Shown: piece by piece, positions 11,771 through 23,680 of the stretch
How the letters are laid out: each line of letters begins with the position of its first letter
Numbering within the stretch: position 1 is the first letter of the stretch
Origin: Piliocolobus tephrosceles
Lineage: Eukaryota > Chordata > Mammalia > Primates > Cercopithecidae
NCBI RefSeq assembly: GCF_002776525.5
Contig: NC_045453.1
Coordinates: 39,736,096-39,800,095 of the forward strand
Direction of reading: 5' to 3'
DNA: 64,000 nt
Program-made: the position numbers and the translations under genes
Notes under the pieces: model-generated
Told to the model about the DNA's origin: nothing
Database searches by the model: none
What the model saw: only the letters and a program-made list of their open reading frames with translations

Positions 11771-12114
11771 TTTTTTAAATTTTTTGAGACAGGATCTCCC
11801 TGTCACCTAGGCTGGAATGCAGTGGCAGAAACACGGCTCGCTGCAGTCTCAACTTTCTGGGCTCAAGCCATCCTCCTACCTCAGCCTCCCAAGTAGCTGT
11901 AATGTAACAAACATTCAAATGTCGCTCTTCTATGTGGATTGGTTCAAATGTGTACCTGAGACATGTCACCACTGCTGGCTAATTAAAATAAATTTTGTAG
12001 AGACAGGGTCTTGCCATGTTGCTCAGTCTGTTTTCAAACTCCTGGGCTCAAGCAATCCTCCCGCCTTGGCCTGCCAAAGTGCTGGGATTACAGGCGTGAG
12101 CCACTGCGCCCGGC
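11771..12114 (-). mobile_element. Alu, antisense, carrying a 61-bp foreign filler
   Basis: The T-rich head and the antisense Alu order gagacaggatctccctgtc, cctcagcctcccaagtagct, gtagagacagggtcttgcca, gtgctgggattacaggcgtg and ccactgcgcccggc identify a dimeric Alu, probably of the older J/S type. A probable target duplication remains: cacatgatctttt at 11761-11773 against cacctgatctttt at 12117-12129. Between aagtagct and ccactgctggctaatt the normal Alu bases (ggattacaggcat region) are missing and are replaced by the unrelated segment at 11904-11964. Confidence 0.9.
11904..11964 (+). repeat. 61-bp insert in Alu, copy of 13807-13867
   Basis: This segment (starting gtaacaaacattcaaatgtc, ending gtgtacctgagacat) matches 13807-13867 at 58 of 61 positions in the same orientation. 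The three differences are all transitions. It is not Alu sequence. Because it interrupts an Alu, this copy is inferred to be the derived one. Confidence 0.95.
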
Positions 12115-13806
12115 TTCACCTGATCTTTTGTTGCTGCTCTTTGGGACCCCTGCTCCACAGTGAATTGGGGCATAATTCCTAGTCAGTAGGTTCCATCCCC
12201 AAGCAACTTAAAAGGGTACAGACACATGTAGTTACAGACATGGTTTTGTTATACAATTACTTTCTCAACCTCTTCAACAGTGGTTCCCCTTTTCCATGCT
12301 GATGTTTTTGTGTGAAAATTGTCCTTCTGCAGTCACTTACACTCTGAAACCTCAGTGACCTCCTAAGTTTCTGCTCCAACTCACTTCACTGAATAATGGG
12401 AGTTACTCCAAGCATCACCAGAGTGGTACATTTTTTCTCTTTTGAGACTTTCCTAGCTGACCTAGCTGTGAGTGACAGCTCCCATCCTCTTCCTCATCAT
12501 TTACTGCAGTGCTGCAACCTAGAGTCAACTCTCCTTTGTGATACACCTTACCAACCCTGCTTTCTCTGCATAACTTCTTTCTACTACTCTGTTCCAACTA
12601 TCCCCACCTCCCTTTGGGCAAGTCTTGCCTAGCTGAGGCTTCCCAGTGATCCATCTTGACTTACAATTAAATTGGCATTTCAAGATCTAGCTATTTTTTT
12701 TAATGTTGAGAAATGGGGATTGCAGTCTGAAACCAACAGAAGGAAGAGAAAGGAATTGTTTCCCACGTCTGTGTCAGTTTCATAGAAGTAATTCTACTCC
12801 CATTCTCATGACTTATCTCTGAATACCCTTTCAACATCACATGTACTTTCGGGGAGTAGCACAGACCACAAAACCTGTACGTGTGACTCTTTCTGTCTTT
12901 CACTTCTTTCTTTCATCTGCGAGTATACTCATTTGCATACTTCCCAGAAGCTGTACAAGAGGGAGAAGCAATCAATTAACTCTGGCTTGCAGCAAGGATT
13001 GGTGCTACCAGAGGTTTGAGTTCAAACCTTTTCTACTTTCTGGAAGCTGGAGTCATTGATCAATCATTATATCTGATTATCTGGGAAAACTGAGACTTGG
13101 CTGGACATATTATTAAGTTTTGAGTTGGTCTGAGACAGAAGTTATTGTTGCAAATGATTTTGTATTGTGGTTACAATAGAGTGTGCAAAATTTCCAGCTC
13201 TCTCTTGAATAAAAGCCACTTGATCACAGACGCTCTCCCTCCTCCTCTCTGTTTGTCCTGCAAGGCTTGAGGGGCTTCTTGCCATCCCAAGTAGTTACCC
13301 TCTACACCCTGATATTGCCAGTGTCTTTCTCTTTGAGTCATCCACAATTCAAATCCAAGCCAAATGTTGAGACTGAAAAAAGTTTTAAAAAGTAAGTTCA
13401 AACTTACTATTTGACTAGAAGTGAAAACATAGCAAGTAACACTGGTATGGGCCGCTCATTGTACAGCTGTGTCCTCCTCCAGAAAAAGTCTTCCTTTGTT
13501 CTTTTGGTCAGGATCCTCATCTCCAGCAACTCATGCTCCCCTCTTGCAGGGTCTTTCGGTCCTAGCACCTAGAAAGTACACAAAGTCACTGCAGATACAT
13601 TTCTATTGCTGTCTTACTTCCCATTCCAGGATGCAGGAGGTCTCTGGAAACCCAAGCACGGCTCCTTAGAGGTGTAAATCTTAAAAACATTTCTTTTCTC
13701 TTATAACTGTGACCTGCTTGTGTTTCAATCCCAAATCTGCCTTTCAGTCGAGCAAACTGGTGTCATTTAACCTCCATAGGAGTTAACAGCAGATGGAGAG
13801 AGGTTG
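12115..13806. other. Unique stretch, nothing recognised
   Basis: No gene, RNA or clear dispersed repeat was found. Frames of up to about 80 codons occur on both strands without recognisable features. Confidence 0.4.
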
Positions 13807-13867
13807 GTAACAAACATTCAAATATCACTCTTCTATGTGGATCGGTTCAAATGTGTACCTGAGACAT
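13807..13867 (+). repeat. 61-bp source copy of the Alu filler
   Basis: This is the partner of 11904-11964, located 1903 bp downstream in direct orientation. Flanking sequences differ completely from those of the Alu copy. It lies in otherwise unique sequence, consistent with it being the original. Confidence 0.93.
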
Positions 13868-15298
13868 TTTAGCCTGATCACACAAAGTGAATATAGATCA
13901 GGGAAACGGTATTATTGATAAAAGTCTATGACTTTGCTATTTTATGTTAATTCACAAATTCAAATTTTAATGACATTCTCTCAGGGAGTTAAACAGAAAA
14001 CATTTAAGTAACTGCCAATCTCAAATTATTTTCAAAGGAAGGAATATCTGTGCAGATGGAAGAAAGCCAACTTTGATTTGAGATTTTATTTTGGTTGGTT
14101 CATGTAGAAGCCGCGTGTGAAAATGTCCAAGTATTTTTCAGCAGACTGGGAAACCCAATCTGACCATATATTTTCCTGGCCAGATAATTTTGTGACCAAA
14201 AAACAGGATGCATGATTTGATACAATGCCTGATAACAGGACAGAATACTTGAAATATGGATTATTGTGAAAAACACAGAAGTCTTGATGTGGGCCCATGA
14301 AGAAGGCGATTCCAGATACTGTGAACGTGGGTGGCTGAGGCCTTCGACAAGGAGCCCTCACCTCTGCATTCGCTTTATGACCAAGTTTCTTCTGAAACAG
14401 TGGAGAAGAAAATGCAGTGAGGATCTAGGTGATTCCTAAAAGATGCACTGTGGATGAAGTTCTGTTTAACTGTTGCAGATGTTAGCTTTGCCTTATTGTA
14501 GCAGGTTTGACCAGAGACACAAAAAGTAGAAGGCGATAGAATAGACCATCCATCATTCACATCTCTGGGAAGATAAATTTCAAAATTAAAAAATTATATT
14601 CCTCTTTGGTGTCTATTGAAACATCTTTCACTTTTTGCGTTTTATTTTAATACAAACTGATACCTTGTTGAAATTACCAAAAACCTAGATAAAGTCCTAA
14701 TTCCTTTTTGGTCACACGGAGAAAAAAAATTCTTAGACTTGACATATATAATTAGGAAAAAGACAGACCCTCTAAAAGCTAAATGCAATGTTTATTTTTA
14801 AATGTCCTAAGGTTAAGACCTTGCTAGCAAGTTTTTATTGCTGAGCGACAACCGTCAGTGAGAAATGGGGTTTATAATGGAAATGCAGATGCACCGCCTT
14901 AATTATCAGATTGCCACCAGGCACCAGCATAATGAAGGAATTTTCTTATTTTTGCACAAAGAATACTAATTGAGGTAGCAGAAGGGAGCGTCTGGGTGGC
15001 CACACTGCAGTAAACTGGTGCCATCTAAAGGAGAGGAGAGCAAAGCCACCTGAATGGCACTCCAAAGGAAACAGGATAGGTACGCTCTTCCAGTGCCTGG
15101 ACAGCTGGATTTCTGCACTTGGATTTTTAACAGAAAACACAAAATTGAATTCTACCATGTTACTAACACAACTGGTTATCAGGTGGAGTTAGGAATGGGA
15201 CAGATGTTGCCAGTTTTCCTGAAACCCATCTCTATACAGCGAACTTCTCATCTGTCAGTCTGTAGAGAAGTGATTAGGTACCATAAATTAGGCATGCC
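13868..15298. other. Unique stretch, nothing recognised
   Basis: The sequence is AT-rich with no repeat signature or coding evidence. Frames of 60-90 codons occur on the minus strand around 14086-14560 and have no recognisable features. Confidence 0.4.
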
Positions 15299-15400
15299 AG
15301 ATGAGAGGGAGAAGAGGAAAAAGAAGAGGGCAGAGAAAAAGGCTGGAGGGGTTGGGGGCACAGAGAGGAAAAAGGGAGGGAGAAAAGAGGGTTGGAAAGG
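15299..15400 (+). repeat. Polypurine (GA-rich) tract
   Basis: About 100 bp consist almost entirely of A and G on the plus strand, with only a few C and T interruptions. Such tracts can form triplex structure in principle. The 148-codon frame crossing it (15054-15500) reads as Lys/Glu/Arg/Gly low complexity here and is not taken as a gene. Confidence 0.75.
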
Positions 15401-15820
15401 TTATTTTGTGCAGGATATTTTGCTTTCACACATGCAATACGAAATTTCACCTTTAGTTTTCACAAACGGTTGCATTTGTCCATATATACAAGGAAAGTGA
15501 AACACAGAAGTGCAATAAATGACCCTCAGATGGGACTGTTGGCAAGCCACAATGCTATTCGAGCTGCTTCTAGGACCATGGTGTTTCTGCAAGCACGGGG
15601 TCATGAATGGAATGATGTGGTGGCTATTCTTAGAAAAGAAAGTGCTTCATTCTGGAGGCTTCACTGGAAGAGAGAGTGGAGAATGCCCCTGAAGGGCAGA
15701 ACCAGGCTCCCTCCAGGAGCTCTGGAGTACATGAGAAAGGGTTGGAAGGCCTTGGTTTCTGGGCAGGAGTGGGGAGGTTGCCCAGGGGCCCATGTCTCAG
15801 ATGAGAAAAACATCTCAGAT

Positions 15821-15866
15821 GTCTTTTGTTTATCTTTTGTTGTCTTTTGTTTGTCTTTTGTCTTTA
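15821..15866 (+). repeat. Imperfect tct-ttt-gtt tandem tract
   Basis: The word tcttttgtt recurs about four times with small variations and ends in tttgtctttag. It resembles a polypyrimidine tract plus AG, as at a splice acceptor, but there is no coding support on either side. Confidence 0.6.
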
Positions 15867-16532
15867 GAATCAACCTCTCTGGGCTGGAAGAGACCCTGAC
15901 ATGGTTATCGCTGCCCAGGGAGCCAGCAAGCTGAAGCTGCTAATGTGAGATCAAGCTGGTTAGCTTCTGGTCAGGCTGGGGCTCCAGGCCCAGGCCCTGA
16001 AAACACAGGGTTATTTTCAAACCTGAATAGCCTGCTTTGTGGAAGAGTAGAAGGTACTGCAGGTGGGGGCAGCTAATCCTTAAGTAATCTGTCTCCTTTC
16101 CCCAGGCAAAGACAGAACTCCCTACGCTCAGCCTGCACTCCCTTGGTGACCCCATGGGCCAGTCCTGTGCTGTCTGTTGGTGCCTCTCAGTGCCAGGAGG
16201 ATCCCTGGCTGCCTGGACCTGGAACCCGGAAAGTTCTTGGTGAATGTTTTTGGAATGAATGAAGGAATGTGGTGTCTCCCTCTCATTACTAACTGGAGTT
16301 TAATTTTTCCATAGAAAGTGTTTCACATGGGAGTTAGACTTGGCCACTCACTCATTCACCCCTCGTATCTGGGTGCGGGGTGGGCAACAAAGTTTCTGTA
16401 ATCTACTGGGGCATAACAAGGGAGGGGATTTGGGCCACATACCCCAGAAACCAAGGACACTGCCTACCTGGGAAAGGAGGGTTAAGGTAGACCTCACATC
16501 CAGGAAGTAGAAAAAGGAGAGAGAGCACCTGA

Positions 16533-16551
16533 GGGGTGGGTTGGGGTGGGG
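16533..16551 (+). other. Potential G-quadruplex tract
   Basis: Runs of 4, 3, 4 and 4 guanines with loops T, TT and T form a compact quadruplex pattern with very short loops. It is followed by a purine tract. Confidence 0.78.
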
Positions 16552-16841
16552 AGAGAGCAGAGCTGTGTCTCTCGCTGGACAGAGTTGAATGAGACCTGAG
16601 TCATCCAGCCTGGAAGCGCATTCTCAGCCTGGTCTCAAGATCTGACATGATGACCTGAACAATTTTAGAGACCAACTGCTGCCGGACAGCAGACACTCCA
16701 ATTGATTCTGCATTCAGAAAGTACCCGGTGATCTGAAAAAATGGGTGGATTAATAAAGACAGAGGTAGAGATATTTTAAAAGATTGTAGGTTTCAGCAGA
16801 TGGCTTGGAATGAATCAGCACAGTGATGAGGTTGGCATTTT

Positions 16842-16869
16842 GGGGAGGGTGCGGGTTGTGGGAAGGGGG
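16842..16869 (+). other. Potential G-quadruplex tract
   Basis: Runs of 4, 3, 3, 3 and 5 guanines with loops A, TGC, TTGT and AA lie about 290 bp from the motif at 16533. Five runs give alternative folding registers. Confidence 0.78.
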
Positions 16870-18304
16870 CAGGTGACCTGAGCCAGGCCCTTAAGTAACA
16901 TGGTCTAGTTGGGGGGTTGCTAAGTGTCAGGGGGAAGGTGCTTGAGAGAGACCCCTATCTTAAGGAGAGGATCCCCCAACCCCTCCTCACCCAAGAGGGC
17001 CCTTGGGGTGAGATGAGGGCCGAGAGCAATTTACTCGAATATTATCTTCATGGTCTGTCATCCTCCCCTTTCCCTATCTCCCCCTCCAAATAAGTCCAGT
17101 GGGTGGTTTCCATTCACTGAAGCATCCAGATAGTCCTGGTATGCAGCTGGCACTCAAATCCCACTGAATGAATGAATGAATCCATGAACAGGGTCAGGTT
17201 AGGCTGCCCTGCACAGATTCTAATCTTGTGATCCCTTTTGGTTTCTAAGCAACAAAACCCTCTAGGGACGTACACGTGTATACAGCCCAAACATGCTTTC
17301 TCAGACTCCTCTAGAAATATTAGCTTTGCATATTACTACCAGAAAATGAAACAGCAAGTTATATATATGTCAAAAAAGGGAAGCACATATTGTATTTCTG
17401 TGAATATTACCATATGTAAGTTCAGGCACCACTGGGAGACTTAACATTAAGTATTCCCCTTAAACAGACTTGGAGAAACAAAACACACACCCACTCCTTC
17501 ATGCTCACAGTTCTGGTTAAAATTGTTGCTTCACCCCACTTTCATGCCTTTAAAATGTGATTTTCTGATGCATCAAAAATTCATGGGAGGACAGGAGGAT
17601 GAGAAAACCCTGCTGGGATTTTAACTTTAACTTTGACAAACTATCTCAGTACGATGAGGTCCTTTTCATAAACCAGGGCAAACTTGGCCCTTGCTGTTCT
17701 GTTTCATGCCAATATACAGGAAACAAATGCCACTTGGTGACCAAAAGGTATTAATAGATCTCAAAATAAATGGACTTACACTGTTGCTACACCCTGGAGA
17801 TCTGGTTAACAGCATTGAATGGGTGTGGGATTTGAGGCTAAATACAACATTTCCAGAGTAGCTGAGATTTCCAAATGTGGCAAACCACAAAAACATTCCT
17901 TATGTGAAGGGCATTTTTCTACAACCAGAACGGGGACAACTGAATAATTTTAGTCATTTTGCCAATGCAATGCACCCGTCACAGAAGCTCAGGTAAAGGA
18001 ATGCGCAGTTATTTTGCGATGATGGTCCGCAATGCTGCCTTACGTGTTCCCCAACTGACTCAGTTGTACCATCTAGACACAGACAGCCTGCATGGAGCTG
18101 GGGTTTTCACCACAATTCACTAAAATAATGGGCGACAGGCATGAGTGACTGGGGCAGGACTACTTGCCTTTCACACGGGTCAGCCTCTCTGACCAGTGAG
18201 CCCAGCTGCACTGTCTCCTACTCGTTTGGTAAAAGGAAGAAAGAGGATATAGTATTTCAGCTTCTTACAGATCTAAGACGGAAATGATTCAAATCACAAG
18301 AAAA

Positions 18305-18657
18305 GTACAAACACATTGCTTAACCAAGTGAATATATTCTAAGAAATGTATTGTTAGGCTATTTTGCTGTTGTGTGAACATCATGGAGTGTACTTGCACA
18401 AACCTAGGTGGTAGAGCCTGCTACACCTCCAGGCTGTGTGGCATTAACCTATTGCTCCTGGACTACACACTGGGGCAGCACGTTGCTGTACCAAATTCTG
18501 TAGGCAGTTGTAACACAATGCTAAGTGTTTGTGTATCTAAATATAGCTAATATAGGAAAGGTACCCTAAAAATACAATACTATAATCTTGTGGGACCACT
18601 GTGTGATATGCAGTCTATCCTGATTAAACTGTTGTCAAGTGGCACATGACCTGTAAT
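18305..18657 (+). mobile_element. MER8-like (Tigger group) DNA transposon, decayed
   Basis: The order ctaagaaatgtattgttagg, tgtgtgaacatcatggagtg, tacttgcacaaacctaggtg, attgctcctggactacacac, ggcagttgtaacacaatgct, aatcttgtgggaccactgtg and caagtggcacatgacctg follows a common non-autonomous TcMar-type element. I recall it as MER8, and the family name could be wrong. The left terminal repeat is eroded and the right one is recognisable. It carries no coding capacity. Confidence 0.65.
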
Positions 18658-19611
18658 CTCTTTTAACAGTGTATATTGACATGTTATAGACTCCTAACAA
18701 GGCTTGACCATTTCTTCAAGGGGCAACACCTGTTTGGAGTCTTTCACTTTAAATTACAGGCAACTACAGTGAAATTTCTAGCTTTACCACTTTTTTTTTC
18801 TTTTTAAGAGGAGGTTCTGGCATTAAAAGTTTATTTCTATCCATGTTATTCAAATATAGCGCACTAACTTTATATTATACAAATAAGTCAGAGAGGAAGA
18901 AGGGAAGAGAGCAATTAAAGAGTTATGAATACATGTTTTATTGCAGAAAAGGCCTGAGACTCCTGGGATTTGAAGGCACACACAGGATAAATAGGCCCCA
19001 CCCTGTGCTCTTTGAGAGGTTAACAATATTTAATCCAGAACTTTTTGGAATACATACAGGTGTTCTTTGAAAAAGAGTTCAGCAGTCAAGTGAATTTGAG
19101 AGACGGTGGTTTAATTGAAGTTAAACATTACTTTACTGCAGGGCTTTTCAGAGCCTTGAATCTGCTAAGTGCTTGTGACATTCCAAGTGGGGCTGTGAGT
19201 GAGGACTGCCTTCGAAACTCTCACACAGGACACTGCAAGGTATGGGCCCTAGGAAGGGGTGAGGAGGCAAAAGGACGAAGAAGCCGGCTTGGGGCCTGCT
19301 TATGGGACTGTATTTTCCCCAGACATTGAACTATAGAATGCTTTTTGATGGAAGCAGTGACAACATAATGGAGAATGCACAGGTACAAGTGAAAAATGAA
19401 AAGCAACTTTTCTCCCAAAGAGAAAGGGAAATTTCCCATGTCCTGAGGGATGGGGGAGGGGGAACTAACGTTTTAAGCCCTTTATAAACATCACATTAGC
19501 TCCTTTACAACTACTATGAGCTTCGAACATCAGGCATTTTCAGACAGAAAGGGGTCCAGCACTTGACTTTCTAGGAGAGTGATCCAAGAATGTCAGGGCA
19601 TCTGCAACGCA
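18658..19611. other. Unique stretch, nothing recognised
   Basis: No gene or repeat was recognised. Overlapping frames of 60-95 codons at 18843-19487 have no recognisable protein signature. Confidence 0.4.
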
Positions 19612-19624
19612 TGTGCAGGTACCC

Positions 19625-19767
19625 AGAGAGAGACACAGAGAGACAGAGAGACACAGAGAGAGAGAGACAGAGAGAGAGAGAGANNNNNNNNNNAGAAAGA
19701 CAGAGAGAGACAGACAGAGAGACAGAGAGAGAGACAGAGAGAGAGAGACAGAGAGAGAGAGAGAGAC
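19625..19767 (+). repeat. GAGA/CAGA simple repeat with assembly gap
   Basis: The tract consists of gaga and cagaga units on the plus strand, interrupted by the N run at 19684-19693. All five open frames that cross it on either strand translate the repeat (Ser-Leu or Arg-Glu-Arg patterns) plus unknown residues and are artefacts. True length is unknown because of the gap. Confidence 0.95.
19684..19693. other. Assembly gap, 10 N
   Basis: Ten ambiguous bases lie inside the GA/CA repeat. A run of exactly ten probably stands for a gap of estimated or unknown size where the low-complexity tract could not be read through. Confidence 0.98.
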
Positions 19768-21489
19768 CCCTTTGCAGAAGGCCATGATGTCCCTGGGAAA
19801 TGGCATGAGAAGGAGTCATTATAGGGTCCACAAACCCATACATGCTCTGAGCATCATCCATGGCCCGCATACATGCTCTGTCTTGCAGTGATTTGCATCA
19901 CTCTATCTCAAACAGATAAATGCTACTGTGATTGATAAAATACAATTAATGTAAGCATCTTGCTGAGTTCACAGTAACAGTCTGTCTTTGAATATTTTCT
20001 CTATAGAGGGTTAAGAGAAGAGCTAATATTATGTGTAGGTCCTCAAACTTAACATTTTTAAATGAGCAATTTAAACATGGTTCAAAAAATAGAAAATGTC
20101 AAAAGATAAAGAATAAAATTATCTATTATTTATATCTATAAAATTATCTTCTTTCTCGTCCCATATACCAAGACTCTGATTGGATAGTCCTTGTTCTTAG
20201 TTTCATATGTAATCATCCAAGTTTTTTCAGCACACACAAGCACATTCAAAGCTAGATTTTTACTTTCCCATTTCTTACAAAATAGGTAGCATATTTTATA
20301 TGCTATCCTACATTTTTTGAAAGATATGACTATTTGAAAGTCAGATATGACTGCACTACTATATCTCCTCTCTGTTGAAAGGGATTTCTTCACCCTCACA
20401 CAGCTCATAAACACTGTCAAAAGCTACCTGAACCTTGACCCACTCATAAAGCAGTTGGTCTTATGTCCTGTACCTCACTTTTCCTCCCCACCTTCATGGA
20501 TATACTTAGAATGCTCTGGTGACATATGGGACTGAACCTTTATCATTGCTTTGTGACTGTTACACCCATCTGCCTGCAAGGAGAGGCTATCTCCTGTAGA
20601 ACAGTATATCTTATCGTCTCGAATCCCAGAACCTAGAGGAGAGCTCCCCTCTTAATGTCCAATGTCTCCAGGGTAGAGGGTCACCCTAGGGGGTCACTGG
20701 ACATGCGTATTTCTAAATAACCTGGGAGATTCCAATGATACTCCAAGAAGGAAGATGCTTAGGTGGGTCTCACGGCCGTCATGCATACTGTAATCTGTAG
20801 GAAGGGGGTGATGAGTAGCCCGTCTCCAATATGTGTACAGTTTGGTTATATTCCCTTTTAGTAAAAGAAGAAAAACAATCTTCTCTTCTAATTCTACTTG
20901 GCTTGTAAATTTGGACCTATCTTAGGAAAGAAATCACTTAGGAATGGAAAAGAAAGAAATCAATATAATAGAGGGACAGAGGATTTTTCAATCAAAGGAA
21001 AAAATAATCTCAGTTTTTAGACAAGAACCAGTGAACATGGCAGAAAAAAAAAGTAGTTCATCTGAGCTGGGTGAAGTTAGAAAGAAAATTCAAATTTGAA
21101 TGAAGTTGAACTCATGATCACGTTGCTTGGCTGAGTGCCTGCAAGGTGCCCCCTTTACTTCCACTTCCTCCTCGCATTGTTCACCAGCCTTGTAACTTGG
21201 TGTCATGCAAAGGCTGGCAAAAAGAGAAATCAATGAAGTTCAACATCATGGAGAAATTGCAGAGGTATGGGAGAAGCTGATGTCTTTTACAGAAATACTT
21301 GAGAAAATCTGAGTGTGTGTCAGGAGCTGTGAGAACCATGGAACTGTACCTGACCCCAGATACAAAGCAGAAGAAACAGTTCATGACTCTTATCCTGGAA
21401 TTATTTTTAGTGGATTAAGAGTAGATAGATTAATTTCAAGAATGGTGTCAATTCTCCACAGCTCCCTATATTTACATCCTCTGAAATAT
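19768..21489. other. Unique stretch, nothing recognised
   Basis: AT-rich sequence with no recognised gene or repeat. Confidence 0.4.
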
Positions 21490-21740
21490 GACTTTGCAAG
21501 TCTTCCCAAATCTATTTCCTTCCCTGTGAATAAGGGCTGCCCCTGTGACTCACTATGTCCTATAGAATGCTGCAGAAATGTTGGGGTTTGGGGGACAAGA
21601 CAAGCTTAGGCTTACGAGGCATTGCATGCTGTTACTCATTTGGCACCCAGCCAGGGCCATGGGCAATTGCCTGGGCTAGCCTGCTGGAGGATGAGAGGCT
21701 CTAAGGAGCAGAGCTGAGTCAGTCCAGTGGCCCTCCCAGG
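21490..21740 (+). repeat. Probable ancient LTR-type repeat, unassigned
   Basis: The words gaataagggctgcccctgtg, ctatagaatgctgcagaaat and gggctagcctgctggaggat resemble a dispersed mammalian LTR-like repeat that I cannot name securely. It is followed at 21930-22080 by wording shared with the unassigned repeat at 1180-1760. Ends are approximate. Confidence 0.4.
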
Positions 21741-22954
21741 TAATGTTTACAACTCCAAAGGAATAGCCAGTGAGACAGGAAGAAATCCACCAAATGTGCT
21801 GCTAGAGAAGGCAAGAGTGGGGATGTTTCAAGGAGATTGTGTCTGGCCGTGTTGGATGCCATTGATAATCAAAAATGATGAAGACAGAAAAAAAGTCCTT
21901 TGGATTTAATATCATGGGGAGTCTTGGTGACCTTAATAAGATCTGTTTTCTTCTTATTGGTATAGTGAAGACAGGAGCCTGCTCGGAGCTATGCCAAGTA
22001 GATTAGGACTGTGAGTGTAGACAATTCTTTTGAAGACATTGTTGATACACTTTTTGATGAAACAAACTAAGGTGTAATGACGTGGTGTTAAGAATCATTC
22101 AGCAGAGAGAGAGAGACAATGTTGATAAGAGGAAGAACTACATAATCAAGGGACAGAACACTTGAAAGAAAAGGGTTTGGGAGCCTGGTAGACAGATGCC
22201 CAAACTCACATGTGTTCTCTAACTGTCTAGGGTTTACATGCCAAGTGCTTTGTGGCCTGTAGACGAATGTGCAACAATCATTATTTTTGCTTTTTTTAAA
22301 AATCAACTCTTTTTCCCACGACTATGCTTAGTTTTGATAATAATTAGTAGAACTAACCATATGGAAACTAACTTTACGGCAGCCAATCTGGCAGACACCA
22401 TCTTAACCATATGATCATAAGTAACTGGACAAACCCACATTATATGCCTCTTGATATGATGCACTGAGGAGGGTAGAACTTCACTTCTGCAATTTTCCTG
22501 GTGAAAACGCATCAATTACCTCTCATTATGAGGAAATATCAGACAAATCCCAAATGAGGACTATTCTATAAAACAAGTGGCCTACCTTCTTAAAAAGTGT
22601 CAAGGTCATAAAAAAATACAGATTAAGGAACTATTCCAGATTTAAAAGAGACTAAAGAACCATGATAACCAAATACAACATATGAGATTGGATTATTTCC
22701 TGGAATATATATATTTTTTAATATAAAGGATAATTTTGGGATAATTTACCACACATCAGTAAGGTCTCTAAGCAGTAATACACTAATGTTAACTTCTGAT
22801 TTTAATTATACCATAATTCTGTAAAAGAATGTCCTAGATCACAGAAAATACATACTAAAGTATTTGGGGATGATGAGGCATTATGTTTCTATCTTACTCT
22901 AAAATGGCACGGGAAAAAATATGAATCTAATAGAATTCTAAGATAGTTCCAAAG

Positions 22955-23515
22955 CTTTCTACACCCTGGTACACATGCCTTGATAATTGCTTTTCCATGT
23001 GTTTGAGCAGATATATGCATATGGTGGCGGACCACTCCCATGATTTGATTACTCATCAGTTGACTCTGAGTTAACCCAAAGGGAAGTGATCCTGGGTGCA
23101 CCTTGCCTAAGCAGGTGAGCCCATTAGATGAAGGTGAAGCACCAGAAATACTCCATGCTGCCGGAGAGCAAGCTGACATGTGGAAGTATGGGAAGAGGCA
23201 CTTGGCAGGAAATGCCAGGAAGCCTCAAGGAGTTAAGCCTGATCCCTGGCTCATATCTGGTAAGAAAATGGGGAACTTCATGAGTCCTACAACCACAAGG
23301 AAATAAATTCGACCAATAACAAGTGAGCTTGGAAGAGGACCCTGAGCCTCAGGTGAGAGAATAGCTCCAGCTAACAACTTGAAGTCAGCCTGGTGAGACC
23401 CTGAAAAGAGATCTCTGCTAACCTGTACCTGTGCTCTTGACCCATAGAAATTGTGAGGTAATGAAAGTGTATTATTTTAAGATACTAACTTTGTGGTAAT
23501 TTGTTACATAAAAAA
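22955..23515 (+). mobile_element. MaLR/MLT1-type solo LTR, decayed
   Basis: The sequence follows a very common mammalian LTR pattern: ttgactctgagttaacccaa, gtgatcctgggtgcaccttg, ggtgagcccattagatgaag, gaaaatggggaacttcatga, gaccctgagcctcaggtgag, cagcctggtgagaccctgaa, agaaattgtgaggtaatgaa and tttgtggtaatttgttac. I take it as a MaLR-class LTR with moderate certainty on the family. No internal retroviral sequence is attached. The left end is uncertain. Confidence 0.6.
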
Positions 23516-23649
23516 AAAACTACTATGATATCTAAAGCAAATATGTCAAAATATAAACAACTAGTGAATCTTGGTGAGCAACTTAGAGAAGTTCTTCGTA
23601 CATTTTTGCAACTTCTCTGTAAATCTGAAATGATTTAAAAATAAAATAT

Positions 23650-23680
23650 TATCTAGGGTGATATATATATATATATATGG
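23650..23680 (+). repeat. AT dinucleotide repeat preceded by tctagggtg
   Basis: The word atctagggtg followed by nine AT units lies immediately left of the 184-bp direct repeat. The same word plus AT units recurs at 23870-23948, right of that copy. Confidence 0.85.

Larger units (their letters stand above)
15935..18304. other. Unique stretch with L2-like pieces
   Basis: This moderately GC-richer interval has no gene evidence. Short gaatgaatg-type endings at about 16235-16268 (ttcttggtgaatgtttttgg) and 17130-17190 (tgaatgaatgaatgaatcca) look like L2 3' termini. They are too short and diverged for separate calls. Confidence 0.4.

Noticed and set aside
15821..15868. Polypyrimidine tract ending in AG, resembling a splice acceptor
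   Set aside because: It is better explained by a tandem tcttttgtt repeat, and there is no coding sequence or matching donor nearby.
15054..15934. Overlapping frames of 148 and 180 codons
   Set aside because: The first is Lys/Glu/Arg/Gly low complexity from a polypurine tract; the second reads through unique sequence and a tcttttgtt repeat. No family is recognised.
19540..19891. Five open frames crossing the GA/CA repeat
   Set aside because: All translate the simple repeat and the N gap, giving Ser-Leu or Arg-Glu-Arg strings with unknown residues.
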